Origin: Dendrolimus kikuchii
Taxonomy: Eukaryota; Arthropoda; Insecta; Lepidoptera; Lasiocampidae
Reading direction: 5' to 3'
DNA: 64,000 bases
Assembly: GCA_019925095.2 (NCBI GenBank)
Contig: CM034389.1
Span: forward strand, 18,339,435 to 18,403,434
The position numbers and the translations under genes were made by a program. Shown here piece by piece: positions 9,485 to 21,500 of this stretch (positions are counted from its first letter, which is position 1; each line of letters begins with the position of its first letter). Under the pieces are notes generated by a model. That model ran no database searches and was not told the origin of the DNA. It worked only from the letters and a program-made list of their open reading frames with translations.

Positions 9485-10015
9485 CCACTAAAACTCCCCA
9501 TGTTCCTTCTGTTAACCTATAGCCAGAACTGTGGGCTATCGCCCGCTCCGCGTGTACTCTGGCAGTTGCCGGCCGAGAAGGCCTCTTCATAGTTATCACA
9601 GGGCCTAAAGCAATCTGCGGCGACAGAATGGGGAGCGTGGAACAACTTCACTCACTCATCCGACAGCCTTAAGTGCAGGCGGGATTCCCCGGAGGGGGGT
9701 TTTGTCCACGGCCCTTTGCTGACGGTGCTGAAAGTCTTCTAGTCCAACCCAGCTTCAGTATCTTCGTCTGCGCGGGGGCTGAGCTATGGCTCGACGCCCC
9801 TGCTCTCGGTTGAGGTGTGGCCGTTCGGAGTTGTGGGGCCCTAGCTATACTAACACGAGCCTGGCGGTTGTAGGTTTGCTTGCTTTCCTAACAGCAGGCA
9901 AGTCCGTCTACTGGCCAGGTACTCAATACCCGGTAACCACTGACCTAAGTGAAGTGATTACATACGGAACACCCGCAAAACACTATCTGAGTGGACTACT
10001 CCCTAAATTCTAGCC
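9485..10015. repeat. GC-rich LINE-like segment, unclassified
   Basis: Much richer in G and C than its surroundings. It starts with a CCCACTAAAACTCCCC block that recurs, with changes, at 25072 (CCCACTAAAAACCCCC) and 41226 (CCCACTAAACCTTCC), each in a similar GC-rich island. This is the style of a non-LTR 5' region. A 75-codon frame at 9786-10013 resembles nothing I know. Confidence 0.45.
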
Positions 10016-11849
10016 TCTCTATTTTAAGACCAGGTCTAGATACGTCATTCATGATGTGAAAGTTTCCTCATAGATATTTTTCCTCCATTTTTTATGGTAT
10101 AGTAATTTCTATGCTTATTGAATATAGCATATCAAGAAAATTAGCAAACATGTTTTTGCGTAATTAAAAATAATAGAAATAAACATTATTATACAAAAAA
10201 AAAATAAACTGTACGAACTCACCGATCAATAGGTCCAAAATTTATTTATTTACTTATTAACTTACAAACATCGCTATCATTACAGTTGTCACCAATACAA
10301 AGTAATTGTTTGTTGCTTACAAACGAATGATTAAAAGAAACAACACTCTGTAAAAACAAAAATATAAAATATACAAACTTTTTAAAACATGTATAAAAAA
10401 GTTCTGTTAAACAAAGCGAACATTCTAATTTTGTCAAAGTAATAGCTTTTAAAATACTGTCGTCGAGTAATTATGGATTTAAGCGTATATAAAGCCGAAG
10501 TCACATTGTCATTTTTAGTGTACGTAGTTTTAAACACAAGTTAAAGTGGAAGTAGCAAAAGGATGTACATAATTAAAAGAGGTACTTGATCAATAAATAC
10601 TCGTGTAAATTAGGCTTATTGATCTTATTTTAAGATCATCAAATCAATCTGCATTTTTGCTACTGCAAAAAAAAGTCAACGCTTTTCGGATCCATACCAA
10701 TATATAAAAGTAAGAGTGACTATTTGGAGGTTGGTTTAGTCCTTATTCACAGACTTAGGTTAATCAAGCAACGACAAAATTGTTACATGATAGATTTGAT
10801 ATCACTAATGAAAGTAGGACAATTATGTTTTATCCCACCTAAATTCGTGTCATTCAAACGATTAAAATATTGTTAAATAACAATTCCATGAGTGTAAACG
10901 AAGCTCAATAAAAATATAACTTGGTCGAGACCTGTCTCTGTTCATTAATCTTCAGCAACAGAAATTGAAAATCAAGGATGGCAGGTTGGGGAAAAAGCGA
11001 ACGTTTTTCCAGGATGAATTAATTAGTAAGACCGCAGGCGGGCTGGCATATTGAATTTTACTGTGGCTTTCATTTTAAAAAATAAACTAAAACGCTGATG
11101 AATTGACATTATTCAGTAATCAACGTTTTTGCTATTTTTTTATAGTAGTGAAAATAACGAGAAATGGCACCGTGAAAAAGCAAAAGTAGAGAAACGATGA
11201 AAGGTGGTCGAAAAAATATTTTTGAGATTAATATGGACGTAATTTAAGTCGTTTGTAGATTGTTCATCTCTGATGATCAATTTGGATGAATCAGTTAACG
11301 GGATCCATGTAAACATAAACATGAATCATTCAATGTCATTGACTACAGTCGTGTCCTTTCAATTTTGTGCCTGTTAACCAATTTGATATAATTAGGTTGA
11401 ATCTATCTAGACTAAACGAAAAACAGTTACTACTTAATTTATTATGAAAAACACATTGATTTTTTATGTTGACAAAGTGTTCCGGTTTAAGGCGTAAAAT
11501 ATTAAGAAATTTCCAAAATACGTGAAAAGTTTTGTTTTGCTTAAATTCTAGTTTAAACCTTTTTTAAGTCCTCATTTGTAATCTATGCACCATTCTAACG
11601 GATTAATTTGTGAAAATAATTTGCTTATTTTCTTTTTGCAGGTTTGCTACATAATCGATTCTTACTATATTTCTTATTTACTAAAGAGTTTGCAGATAAA
11701 CACTATGGTTTATATCAGAAATTTTGAGAAAAATTATGAACGAAAGTTCACGCAAGTTAAGTTACGTGTAAAATCATACTATAGTAATCCATGGACAACA
11801 TTTGGCAACCATTTTCTCTCGTTTTTCATTCACCTTCTCTCAGTTATTT
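10016..11849. other. AT-rich DNA without a gene
   Basis: No frame or RNA gene is supported. About 11270-11400 ('gatcaatttggatgaatcag' ... 'tttgatataattaggttgaa') weakly resembles the M3 MITE family at 52344-52514. Confidence 0.45.
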
Positions 11850-12185
11850 AGGCTGGCGATCTTTTCCTTCCATACTCCTCTATTCTGACATACGTCCTGT
11901 CGCACCACAAAATATCATCCTTCACACAATCCATCCTTTTCATCTTTGTTTTGGTCTACATTTATATTTGTACTCATAAATCTTGCAGTTTAACTTTTTT
12001 TTTGTCACGTGACTTTTATCCCTCATCATTAAATGCCCATACCACCTTAATATTTTGCCTCTCAATTTTTCAGTGACAGGTGCAACTTTCAAAGATGGGG
12101 ATCTTTATGTACTCATTTCGTACCTTATACATTCTTGTAACATAACACATCCATCGCACCATTCTTATCTCAGCTTAGTGGAGAT
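11850..12185 (-). pseudogene. RTE-type reverse transcriptase C-terminal relic, copy 1
   Basis: The minus strand aligns with 21203-21500: both carry the C-terminal stretch of RTE LINEs, with an 'LRGRRLRRYG'-like motif, a K-x-NCKI block and a 'GRxKKTWxDCVKDDM'-like region, all broken by frameshifts. It is a decayed 5'-truncated copy. Confidence 0.6.
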
Positions 12186-13381
12186 GTTTGTGATCTACCA
12201 TTTTATTACACTTTATTTGGCAACCGTTCTATTGCTATACTAATTTATAATCTTATTAAATTGATCATGCAATGCATTTTTATCGAATTCCTTTGCCATA
12301 AATACCACAATCCTTTATCTAAATTAGTTATCTATCTCTTAAAATGATAAATGAGCACGCTAAACAATACCCCCTCAAAAGCAAAACTTCGTAACAAATA
12401 GGGTCAGTAAATGTCTACATATTTTATTGTCGGTACAGCTGGGCCGATAGCGAAATTAATGTGTTGCGTTATCAATACGTGTTTCCGCGTACATTCATCA
12501 ATCAAGGAACCCCTGAACTCGTTACCGAGTTCCCACCAAACTAACGAGGCCCACCCGTTCGGTATGTTTGTAAAAACTTTTCAGATCATTCACTCACGCC
12601 TGAAAGTATCCGACTGTGAGAACTTAGCTCACTATCTATGAGGAAGTGATGGTTACTGGTGAGAGAACGTGACTTCTAAGTGCAAGAAAGTTTTTAAAAG
12701 AATTATTTGATTTATTACAAGATTATAGAAAATTCCACGCATTTGGCGTTGTTAGATATCATAGGTACAACCGTGTCTCCTGACTTGAACAGGTGGAGTT
12801 GATCAACTGTCACTCTTTTTGTCATTAGGGTAATGAATATGAAAAATGTATTGAATCGAAAATATCCCATATCTCAAAAACTACTCAGACTAAACAGACT
12901 TTTAAACTTTTTTTTGATAGTATTTTTGTAAATTTTTGCGGTTTACCTACAGCGCTGCAAATACGTTACTGTCAATTTTTGAAGAAAAATCAAATTGAAT
13001 TCTATCGAACAGCTAGGTATCCTTGATATAAATTTAAAATGAGTATAAAAATAATTTAGTGGTTAAGTATTATAAGACGAATAGTCACTGAAATAAAACT
13101 AATTTGTTCAATGAACGCAACTGTTTTATCCTTATTTAATTTATAAAAGGAGGCGGTCTTCCGCATAAACCAGTTTCCATCACAAAGGTATGTATTAAAG
13201 TTATTGAATACAACTTACATGAACACTAAACAAGCGATATATAATAGGGCAACAGGAAGTTAAGTAGAATTAAGTCGAAGATTACCAACCATGTAAAAGA
13301 CAAAGACAGTAAGTCAACCTACTGAAAGCATTTAAAATATTAACTACCACAATGTATAAAGATTAATGAATTACTTCTTAA
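12186..13381. other. No gene recognised
   Basis: Mostly AT-rich. 12410-12645 is more GC-balanced and looks single-copy within the window. 12850-12890 carries an 'atatctcaaaaactact' block that recurs at several places in the window. Confidence 0.45.
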
Positions 13382-13392
13382 TAATACTTATA

Positions 13393-13682
13393 TAAGTCTT
13401 GGTAGCGTAATGATTAGTGCACGCGTTCCAAACTCAAAGGGCGCGGGTTCGATCCTGGCCGGAACGCATGCACCACTTAGCCGGTTTTCTGATCTAATGT
13501 GCGCATTGTTACCACGTGCTAATAACGGTGAAGGAAAACATCGTGATGCAACCTTCACATCGAGGTAACCGATGTGTCAAACCTGCCATTTCGTCTTGAA
13601 CAAGCGTGGCGAGTATATTGTCCGTTCCCCCTATAATGGGAGGCCCGAGCCCAGCAGTGGGACATTTATGGTCTGATATTAT
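13393..13682 (+). mobile_element. tRNA-derived SINE (family T), full-length copy 1
   Basis: A 290-bp insertion flanked by the 11-bp duplication TAATACTTATA (13382-13392 and 13683-13693). The head is tRNA-like, with a near-consensus A box TAGCGTAATGA at 13403 and a B box GGTTCGATCC at 13446, so it would be transcribed by RNA polymerase III. The body ends 'cagtgggacatttatgg' and an ATT-rich tail. Other copies lie at 27679-28327, 35225-35505, 38074-38425 and 51880-52165. Confidence 0.92.
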
Positions 13683-13693
13683 TAATACTTATA

Positions 13694-14279
13694 CACTATT
13701 TTATTGAATTTATATAAGTTAAGTTACCAAGAAAATGGTTGTCCAATAAGATGTCCTATAATATTGCCTAACCTTTTATAGCTAATCTACAGAGGAAATA
13801 GGTTTTTGTGCGGATTGTACTTACTTTTACTAAATGATCGTGCAACAGAAACAAACACACATTATTCAAATTTATTTCGGAACCGTGATAGAGACGACAT
13901 CCCAGCAACGACTGTAAGATCGCTGCAAATAGTACCCTTGGGAAAAAGCTTCATGCGTTTGGTAACCAGGCTAGTAGGTCAAAATACTATTTTATTAAAT
14001 TGTTTTACCTTATAGGATTTTCGTCTTTCCGTTCATAGAGAAATGGCTTACATTTAATTTAAACTCAAATGCATATAATGCCGTTCCATTAAATTATATC
14101 AGGTAACGCTCGACATGAACTGTTAAGTCTGTAGTTCTGTCACAATCTGCCAGATTTATATTTAGAGATTGGGCAAGTGCAAAATAAATTTGAAATCGTA
14201 ATTCTAATATTCATACTTATCTATTAATATTAATAATCTGTAAAGATCACACAGATGAGACATATGGTTTAAACGTAGT
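13694..14279. other. No gene recognised
   Basis: AT-rich; the 69-codon frame at 13806-14015 resembles nothing. Confidence 0.45.
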
Positions 14280-14430
14280 ATCGGATGCCTCCTAGCCCGA
14301 TGGAATGACGACTTGCGCAAGGTTGCCGGTAGGCGCGCTGGAGGAGCAAGGCGAAGGACCGTGATGAGTGGCGCCAACTTGGGGAGGCCTACATCCAGCA
14401 GTGGACTGTGATTGGCTGACGACGACAAAC
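14280..14430 (+). mobile_element. RTE-type LINE 3' end, copy 1
   Basis: A ~150-bp tail with 'gaggcctacatccagcagtg' and 'gattggctgacgacgac', the short 3' end of RTE/BovB-type elements in Lepidoptera. Related tails lie at 25757-25925 (minus), 57548-57703 (plus) and 59133-59272 (minus). Confidence 0.7.
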
Positions 14431-15238
14431 GGTTTAAGAAGAAACTCGATACAGAGCTAGTTTATAATGTGGGTCAACAACACTTAGGATACTTGTACCC
14501 TGATAAATGACTGAATGTCACTTCTGTGGGATAGACGAATATAGCCGAAAAATGGCGCTTCTGTCGTGTTGCTTTGATGCCGCAATTGCAAGTCACTGAC
14601 AAACACGTCGCGTCACAAAAGCGAAAGAAGTTTCACTGGAACATGATACATTTGAATAAAACTTCAAAAGCATCTTAAACTAGTTAATTTCGACGTTTAT
14701 ATGGCAAGTCTAGAAACAATAGACTAGCCCTTTAATTTCTTGTAATTGTCCATCTTAGTTAGCTCTCAGGCCTAAGTGCTACAAGAGCTCAGTAGGCCCA
14801 TGTAAACTTACTAAGTAAATACCTTAGCTGCGCCAGAGACATCAAATTAAATGGGTCAGGCGTGCCCGGAGCGGACTTCAACTAACTACGAAACGCCGAG
14901 TCGACTGCCACCCGTCTTAACACGCTCCTCCAATTGCTTTAAATTAGGTAAATAGTCGACCCTTGTTGAATTGTCTTTTATTAGTTTAAGATTTTCTTCA
15001 GACAGTTGACATCCCGTTTGAGTGCCTAGTTTTATGGAAGTCTGATAAATTGGAGTGTCTTTATTTACAGTTGAACTTTACAAGAACATTGAAGTGAAAA
15101 ACAAATGACGGACACTTTTATACGTTTATGTGAATAAAAGCTTTCTATTAATTAAATGTTAATATAGTTTTAATGTATTTTTACGAGTAATGCTACTTAT
15201 AATCTTGCCCATAATAGATAGGTATACATCCCTATTAA
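14431..15238. other. No gene recognised
   Basis: Mixed-composition DNA; 14860-14945 is locally GC-rich but has no family resemblance. Confidence 0.45.
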
Positions 15239-16971
15239 TATTATAAATGCGAAATTAACTCTGTCTGTCTGTCTGTTCCGTTTTCACGTAAAAACTACTG
15301 AACCGATTTGGCTGAAACTCGGTATATATATATTTTCGATGCCGAGAATGAACATAGGATACTTTTTATCCCGAAAAATGGGATAGTTTCCGGGATAAAA
15401 GTATATTTGTCTTTCTGTTTGTTATCCTTTTATGGAAAGACTATTGGACCGATTTGGCTGATACTCGGTACATATGTAATTTGAATACCGAGGGTGGCCA
15501 AGGGATACTTTTCATCACGGATACTGGGATAGATTTTGGGATAGGTTAATGTAAAGTTTATCCCGGAAACAAGGACAGGTTTTTATTTGTGGTCTGCCAT
15601 TTTCGTCATTTTGTTTATTTTGGTCAATTTGGTCGTTTATGTAGTTTTGGTAGTTTCGGTAGATTTGCTAGTTGTGGTAGTTTTGGTTTGTAGATTTGGT
15701 AGTTTCGGTAGTTGTGGTAGTTTTGTTTTGTAGATTTGGTAGTTACGGTAGATTTGGTAGTTGTGGTAGTTTTGGTTTGTAGATTTGGTAGTTTCGGTAG
15801 TTGTGGTAATTTTGGTAGTTGTGGTAGTTTTGTTTTGTAGATTTGGTAGTTTTGGTTTGTAGATTTGGTAGTTTCGGTAGTTGTGGTAGTTTTGGTAGTA
15901 GTGGTAGTATTGATAGTTGTGGTAGTTTTGGTAGTTGTTGTAGTTTTGGTAGTTGTGGTAGTTGTGGTAGTTTCGGTAGTTTGGTTAGTTGTGGTAGTTT
16001 TGATAGTTGTGGTAGTTTTGGTAGTTGCGGTAGTTTTGATAGTTGTGGTAGTTTTGGTAGTTGTTGTAGTTTTGGTAGATTTGGTAATTGTAGTAGTTTT
16101 GGTAGTTGTGGTTGTTTTGATAGTTGTGGTAGTTTTGGTAGTTGTGGTAGTTTTGGTAGTTGTGGTAGTTGTGGTAGTTTTGGTAGTTGTGGTAGTTTGA
16201 TTAGTTGTGGTGGTTTTGGTAGTTGTGGTAGTTTTGATTGGTAGATTTGGTAATTGTGGTAGTTTAGGTAGTTGTGGTAGTTTTGGTTGGTGGATTTGGT
16301 AGTTTCGGTAGTTGTGGTAGTTTTGGTAGTTGTGGTAGTTTTGGTTTGTAGATTTGGTAGTTTTGGTAGTAGTGGTAGTATTGGTAGTTGTGGTAGTTTT
16401 GGTTTGTAGATTTGGTAGTTATGGTAGTTTTCATTGGTAGATTTGGTAGATTCGGTTATTTTGGTAGTTGTGGTAGTTTTGGTTGGTCGATTTGGTATAT
16501 TCGGTTGTTTTGGTAGTTGCGGTAGTTTTGATAGTTGTGGTAGTTTTGGTAGTTGTGGTAGTTTTGATTGGTGGATTTGGTAATTGTGGTAGTTTTGATT
16601 GGTAAATTTGGTAATTGTGGTAGTTTAGATAGTTGAAGTAGTTTTGGTTGGTGGATTTGGTAGTTTTGGTTGGTAGATATAAAAAGTTTCACAACTAGAA
16701 CGGGTTGAAATAGGGTATTAAAGTTTGTTCAAACAAGTTTAAAAAATGCGACTTTCACTCAATCTGTCTGTCTGAATACCGAAAATGGACATAGATACTA
16801 TTCATCCCGGTAGATGGGATAGTTTGCGATATAAAATGAAGTAAATCTTCCGAGGGCAAATAGCACCAACATAAAAATACAATGCAATATATCCTGTATT
16901 AACGCCTGCTCTTAAAATAAGAGGTACGCACTAGAGTCTGACGCGCGGCGGAGCCGCGGGGTAAACTCTAG
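15239..16971 (+). mobile_element. Helitron family A, copy 2
   Basis: Same 5' start (TCCCTATTAATATTATAAAT) and 3' hairpin/CTAG end as the copy at 2864-4668, again between A and T without target duplication. It is 1733 bp and non-autonomous. The flanking halves are close to copy 1, while the internal minisatellite differs in order and number of unit variants. It shows the family moved more than once. Confidence 0.93.
15619..16678 (+). repeat. 18-bp G/T minisatellite inside Helitron A copy 2
   Basis: About 59 lengths of the GGTAGTTGTGGTAGTTTT unit and its GGTAGATTTGGTAGTTTT variant. Frames of up to 133 codons here are repeat artefacts. Confidence 0.92.
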
Positions 16972-17173
16972 TATTTTCATATATTATTGTTGAGAAAATA
17001 CTTTTCATAAAAGAGTTACAAGGTACATATTACATAATCGTATGTGAAGTCTAGGCTTTGGAATTTTTTAAATTAACTATAGCTTACTATTCAACAGCCA
17101 TATTAATTTGTGTTTTGATATCAAAACTACTTTTATAGGAATTAATTCTGATTCTGTTTTGTCTTTTTGATAC

Positions 17174-17375
17174 TTTTTTTTTTATTGCACGAGTTTAGTA
17201 GACTGGAAGACAACTCACCTGATAGAAAGCGGTTACCATCACTTATGGACAATTACAACACCAAAAGTATTACAAATGCGCTGCTGCTCTCTTAAGGAAG
17301 ACTAAAACCTGGCCACTAATGCCGGAATACAATTCAGGGTTGATATAGCGGCATTTTCTCCGTTCCTGCACGGAT
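17174..17375 (-). mobile_element. SINE-A copy with internal deletion
   Basis: Minus-strand SINE-A with T-run tail at 17174 and 5' end ATCCGTGCAGGAACGGAG at 17375. Roughly 110 bp between the GGCATTAGTG block and the 5' end is missing compared with 19752-20063. Confidence 0.85.
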
Positions 17376-19133
17376 GAAAAAACAAAAGAAACATGAGCCT
17401 TCTCATTATTTTCGTGTTTTTGGGGAACTGAATCGTCTCGCTGTTCACATGATGATGAAGCCCATACTCATGGAACTCAACTCTATCAAGTGTCTACTAA
17501 GTAAAATAAATGTCATAAAAATACTAAATACATGCAACTTTGTACGACTGCATGCATGAATGTACGACTAATTAGAGGTTGCTAGTGTGAGTTTACGTTT
17601 CGTTCACTTTGATGTGCCATTTCAGAAGGGAAAGTCCATAAAACATGCTGTACCATTTAATACGCTGCTTGTTAAAGTCACAAGGTATGTAAGCTTCTTA
17701 ATATTTTGAAGCGTAAATTTCTAGAACATGCCACTATTTATTGTTAACCTATATTTACAATGGTGTCAAAAGAAGTTTTGTAGTTTTTAATAAAGAAATT
17801 TAAATCGGCTAATCATGGGACGGTTTACGTACAAGGAAGTGTTGTAGGGATTATGGACGTTAACTGTTTTGTTTCTGTCATTTGGCTATAGAAATCTAAA
17901 AAAAGTATTAATTTGAAAATACCTTATATCTCAAAAACTTCTCAACGAATCTTGCTCTTGCCGATTTTCACTGAAAGTTTATTTTAAGCTTTACCATCAT
18001 GAAGTTTTCATACTATAACATCCTATAGTTTAAGAATTAGAGGAATGGGACACATGCCTTATACGGGTTTGACAGTAAATATCTGCTACTAACTCTTCTG
18101 GAAAAATAATTTTCCAAGAATAAGAAATCGCTTTTCTTCATTGACAACACCTAGCTGTTGTAGTACTATGAATACTGACCAAAGTGTGCAAAAGTAAACG
18201 CACTTGCCATAATTTGAGTCAACTACTTGAAATGAAACGTGGATTCTTTTTCCAGTAAGGCACTGCGGCTTGTGACTAAACATAATTTGCAGTATGAAAT
18301 GTTGAAACACTGAAATGATGACGGTCGACCAAGGCTTATATACCACGAGCATGTCACAGACATTTTAAATTAAGAATAGGTACGTGAGAAGGAGCAGGAA
18401 GTCTTTTCAAACGGACGTTCATGTGTGTATTAAGATTGTAGTAAATCGAGATATGTTGTCTCTGCTGACCCTCATGGCAAACAGGCGTAATAATATAATT
18501 ATGTAATGTAGAAGTGGTATTTAAGTATCTATGAATTTATTTCAAGCTTCAGTTATTTGTATATTTTAGAAACATTAGGAGATTTACAGAGTCTTAATCT
18601 ATTTAATAAAGTATTACAGAATTTAATGATTAACCTAAAAGTAAAGAACATTAATTAAATTAACTTACAGGAACTGTTATCAATGAACTGTCAAATAGCA
18701 GCGAAGTTAATATCAACTATACAAGGTGTTTGGGAATTCAAAATATTCCATCAACTCATTAATTATTCGATCCCGAGAGAAGGCGACGTGCGTGACGGCA
18801 TTCTCCTACTACTTATAAATTTATGATACCAATATAAATACTTCAGGTAGCTTGAAACTTGTACATGATGAACGCACGGCCTGTGGTAGGTTGAAAAGGC
18901 GCAAGTTTGTTGCTTATGAATCGCAAAGTTTGCTTGATTAAAATGTAGATGTTAACATGAAGTCGTCATACACATTGACTATAAAATAAAGAACACCAGA
19001 AAACGTTACAACACCAAAATATTACACAAGATGATAATAATAGAATAATAGATTAGAAGAATATATAGAACACTTCAACAAAACACATAGGCATCTTGGT
19101 CGTTGACTTGTGATATATTCATTATTATAAAGT
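17376..19133. other. No gene recognised
   Basis: AT-rich. The 87-codon minus frame at 18089-18352 has no recognisable domain. A 'cttatatctcaaaaacttct' repeat lies near 17923. Confidence 0.45.
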
Positions 19134-19728
19134 GTATGTCTTTGAAGAACACGGGCCATAAAAATGGCCCGGTCATTTGGAGGGCTTGCGTGGGGCCATG
19201 GGAAGACCAACACGTAGAGGCCTCTTGACAAAATTAATGTAAATGTGGCGTGACACTGATCGGCGATTATACCCGTTTACAACATATAATAATGCACCCA
19301 AGGACAATCCCCGGTCAGTGGGAAATGAGGACAAAAAGTACCGGCCTATTGGGGTGAACTGCTAGTGGTACTAGGGATCTGGGAATATGGGGACTATGGC
19401 GTCTGCCCGTCGCAATGTTCAGGGAACATGGAAAAATGGGCAGACGGTGACTCGCCACTCCCTGCAGATAGAAGATAGGGGCAACATAAGTGTGAGTGCC
19501 TAAGGGATATAGAGAGATGGGCTGCAGGTTTACCGAAGCTCCTTTTGACCTGATGCTATTTATCACTTCCACCCCTGGAGCTTGTCTTAGTTTTAGCTCT
19601 AGCGATCTTCACTCCGTGCCGGCTGGTTAAGGCAAGCACGGAGGCGGGGGCCTTGCCTTGGCCCCCGGAGTCAGATACGAGATGTCGCTACTCACCTAAG
19701 GCTTCGCCACAAAGCCCTCCTACGGGTT
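19134..19728 (-). mobile_element. Unclassified repeat family X, copy 1
   Basis: A ~595-bp GC-richer repeat whose reverse complement aligns along its length with 31359-31925. Shared blocks include 'gactccgggggccaaggyaa', 'gcacggagtg', 'ccatttttccatgttcc' and 'ggccatttttatggcccg'. Both copies tolerate one reading frame over much of the middle (a 'GVASHxLPIFPCS' stretch), but with interruptions. A non-LTR 3' half is the likeliest identity; I cannot name it. Confidence 0.65.
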
Positions 19729-19751
19729 CTATTATTTTTATTATACATAAG

Positions 19752-20063
19752 TTTTTTTTTATTGCAGGAGATCAGCAGACAGGCAGACGGCCCACTTGAT
19801 GAAAAGCGGTTACCATCGCCTATGGACATTTGCAACACCAAAGTTGCTACAAATGCGCTGCTGCTCTCTTAAGGGAAACTGGAACCTGGTCACTAATGCC
19901 GGAATACAACTCAAGGTTGTTATGGCGACATACTTTAGACCAGGGGTGGTAGCCATCCAGTCGGGCAAATGCCCTACCACCTGGCTGTGGGTTGTTAAGT
20001 CGCCTCTTACGACAGGCCGCCCGGCCGCAGGAAATTGTATTCTTTCTCCGTTCCTGCACGGAT
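19752..20063 (-). mobile_element. SINE-A, full-length copy
   Basis: Complete minus-strand SINE-A: T run at 19752, 5' end at 20063. ATAAGTTT at both ends (left at 19746, right at 20062) is a plausible 8-bp target duplication that overlaps the element's last AT. The sense strand of the element holds an uninterrupted 70-codon frame also open in other copies. Confidence 0.9.
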
Positions 20064-20375
20064 AAGTTTATAGAATCTATGAAGTCTTATGAGTTTTCAA
20101 ATTAACAATTATGTATACACTATATATTAACTTCATCAATTATTACGTCATGGCTACCCTAGAATAGCTGTTTTAGATCTCACACAATTCTAACTAATTA
20201 TAATACTTAACTACGCAACAAGGTAGAATACAATATAGGGTATCTTTATTCGATAAATTCACTAACAAATACATCGCCATGGCAATGACAATGCAGCGGC
20301 AATTTTAACGTGTTGCACTATCGGTTATTTACACCTTCATTTCGTTAGATGGCGTTATGGGAATTTTTCATTAGA
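20064..20375. other. No gene recognised
   Basis: AT-rich spacer between a SINE and a Helitron end. Confidence 0.4.
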
Positions 20376-20419
20376 TATTTTGAAATGAAAAAGCGAACGA
20401 AGTTGCGGGCAAATGCTAG
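20376..20419 (+). mobile_element. Helitron 3' end fragment
   Basis: 'gcgaacgaagttgcgggcaa' followed by ATGCTAG|T has the compact hairpin-plus-CTAG form of a Helitron 3' terminus. A 5' TC end was not found, so only the tail is claimed. Confidence 0.5.
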
Positions 20420-21049
20420 TAATCGATGATCTTCAATCAATAAACTCTATTATATGTATGTAACTCTCTAATTTTGGAGTCAGAATAACAAGTATTGCAT
20501 AGGTTTGCTAAGTGAATCCGGCTCCGTCGTCCTATCTAGAGAGACTGCATAAGCAGCTTAGGTCAGGTTGAATGATCATTGAAACGGGCGCTATTGTGTC
20601 AGAGTTGCATTGAAGCGGGCACATCGCTGCCTGATCGATCCAGCCTCAACCTGACAGACGCCAATTCACTTGCAGCCCTCAATATTGTACAATATTTATA
20701 GATGCACTTAGAGAGCTTAAAAGACGATTAAATTTTAATATAAACTTATTAATAAAATGGTAACAAACTAAAGATATGTTCACGCAGATCTTGAGGGATC
20801 TTGAAGGTCAAAATGACCGCGGAACACTAGAAATAGAAAATAACACTTCCTGTAACAAAAATATAAAAAAGCCAAATAGTTCTCAATAATATATAAACAA
20901 ATTTATATCTACCGATAGTAGGATCTAGAGTCTAAACTAGTGGTCTTTAAATTGCTAGTTTTAAAAACATTTTTACAGTACTGTCTAGATTACGCTGACG
21001 GCCCTATAATTTTAGTCCAAAAACATGCCATTAAGATAGTATAATTATT
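20420..21049. other. No gene recognised
   Basis: 20520-20690 is more GC-balanced and seems unique in the window; the rest is AT-rich. Confidence 0.4.
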
Positions 21050-21060
21050 TATTTTCTTTC

Positions 21061-21202
21061 GAGCCTTAAGAACAGACGAGCTTGCATGACAAGAGTTATG
21101 AATGTCAAAAAGGCAAGTGAGGTGTGTAAGAATAAGCCTAAATGACACTCTGTTGTTCGTGCCTACCCCGCAAGGGAACTGGCGTGAAGTTATGTATGTA
21201 TG
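21061..21202 (+). mobile_element. Non-LTR 3' end with TATG tail, inserted in an RTE relic
   Basis: A 142-bp 5'-truncated insertion flanked by the 11-bp duplication TATTTTCTTTC (21050-21060 and 21203-21213). It reads 'LKNRRACMTRVMNVKKASEV' and ends in TATGTATGTATG. A longer minus-strand relative is at 29829-30064. Short truncated copies with a target duplication are the mark of target-primed reverse transcription. Confidence 0.82.
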
Positions 21203-21500
21203 TATTTTCTTTCGCCATCTTCCAATTCTTGGGTTCGCCATAATATGTCTTTTTCTTCCATAATCTTCTATTCTGACATACGTCACACCACAAATCATCA
21301 TATCATCCTTCACACAATCCATCCATGTTTTTTTTTGTCTACCTTTACATTTATAATCATCAATCTTGCAGTTTAATATCCTTTTTATAACGTGAGTTTC
21401 ATCCATCATTACAGGCCCATACCGCCTTAGTCTTCTTCCTCGCAATTTTTTAGTCACGGGTGCAAATTTCAAAGATCCCTTATGTACTGATTTCTCACTT
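21203..21500 (-). pseudogene. RTE-type reverse transcriptase C-terminal relic, copy 2
   Basis: The minus strand reads 'KLRGRRLRRYGPVMM' and then 'KGRQKKTWMDCVKDDM', motifs of the C-terminal end of RTE LINE polymerases. The frame goes on past 21213 only into the inserted LINE tail. It is less decayed than 11850-12185. Confidence 0.72.

Noticed and set aside
13397..13470. A tRNA gene (A and B boxes present)
   Set aside because: The sequence does not close an acceptor stem and continues into a 290-bp body with target duplication; it is a tRNA-derived SINE.
15843..16244. 133-codon Gly/Ser/Cys-rich frame
   Set aside because: Same minisatellite artefact in the second Helitron copy.
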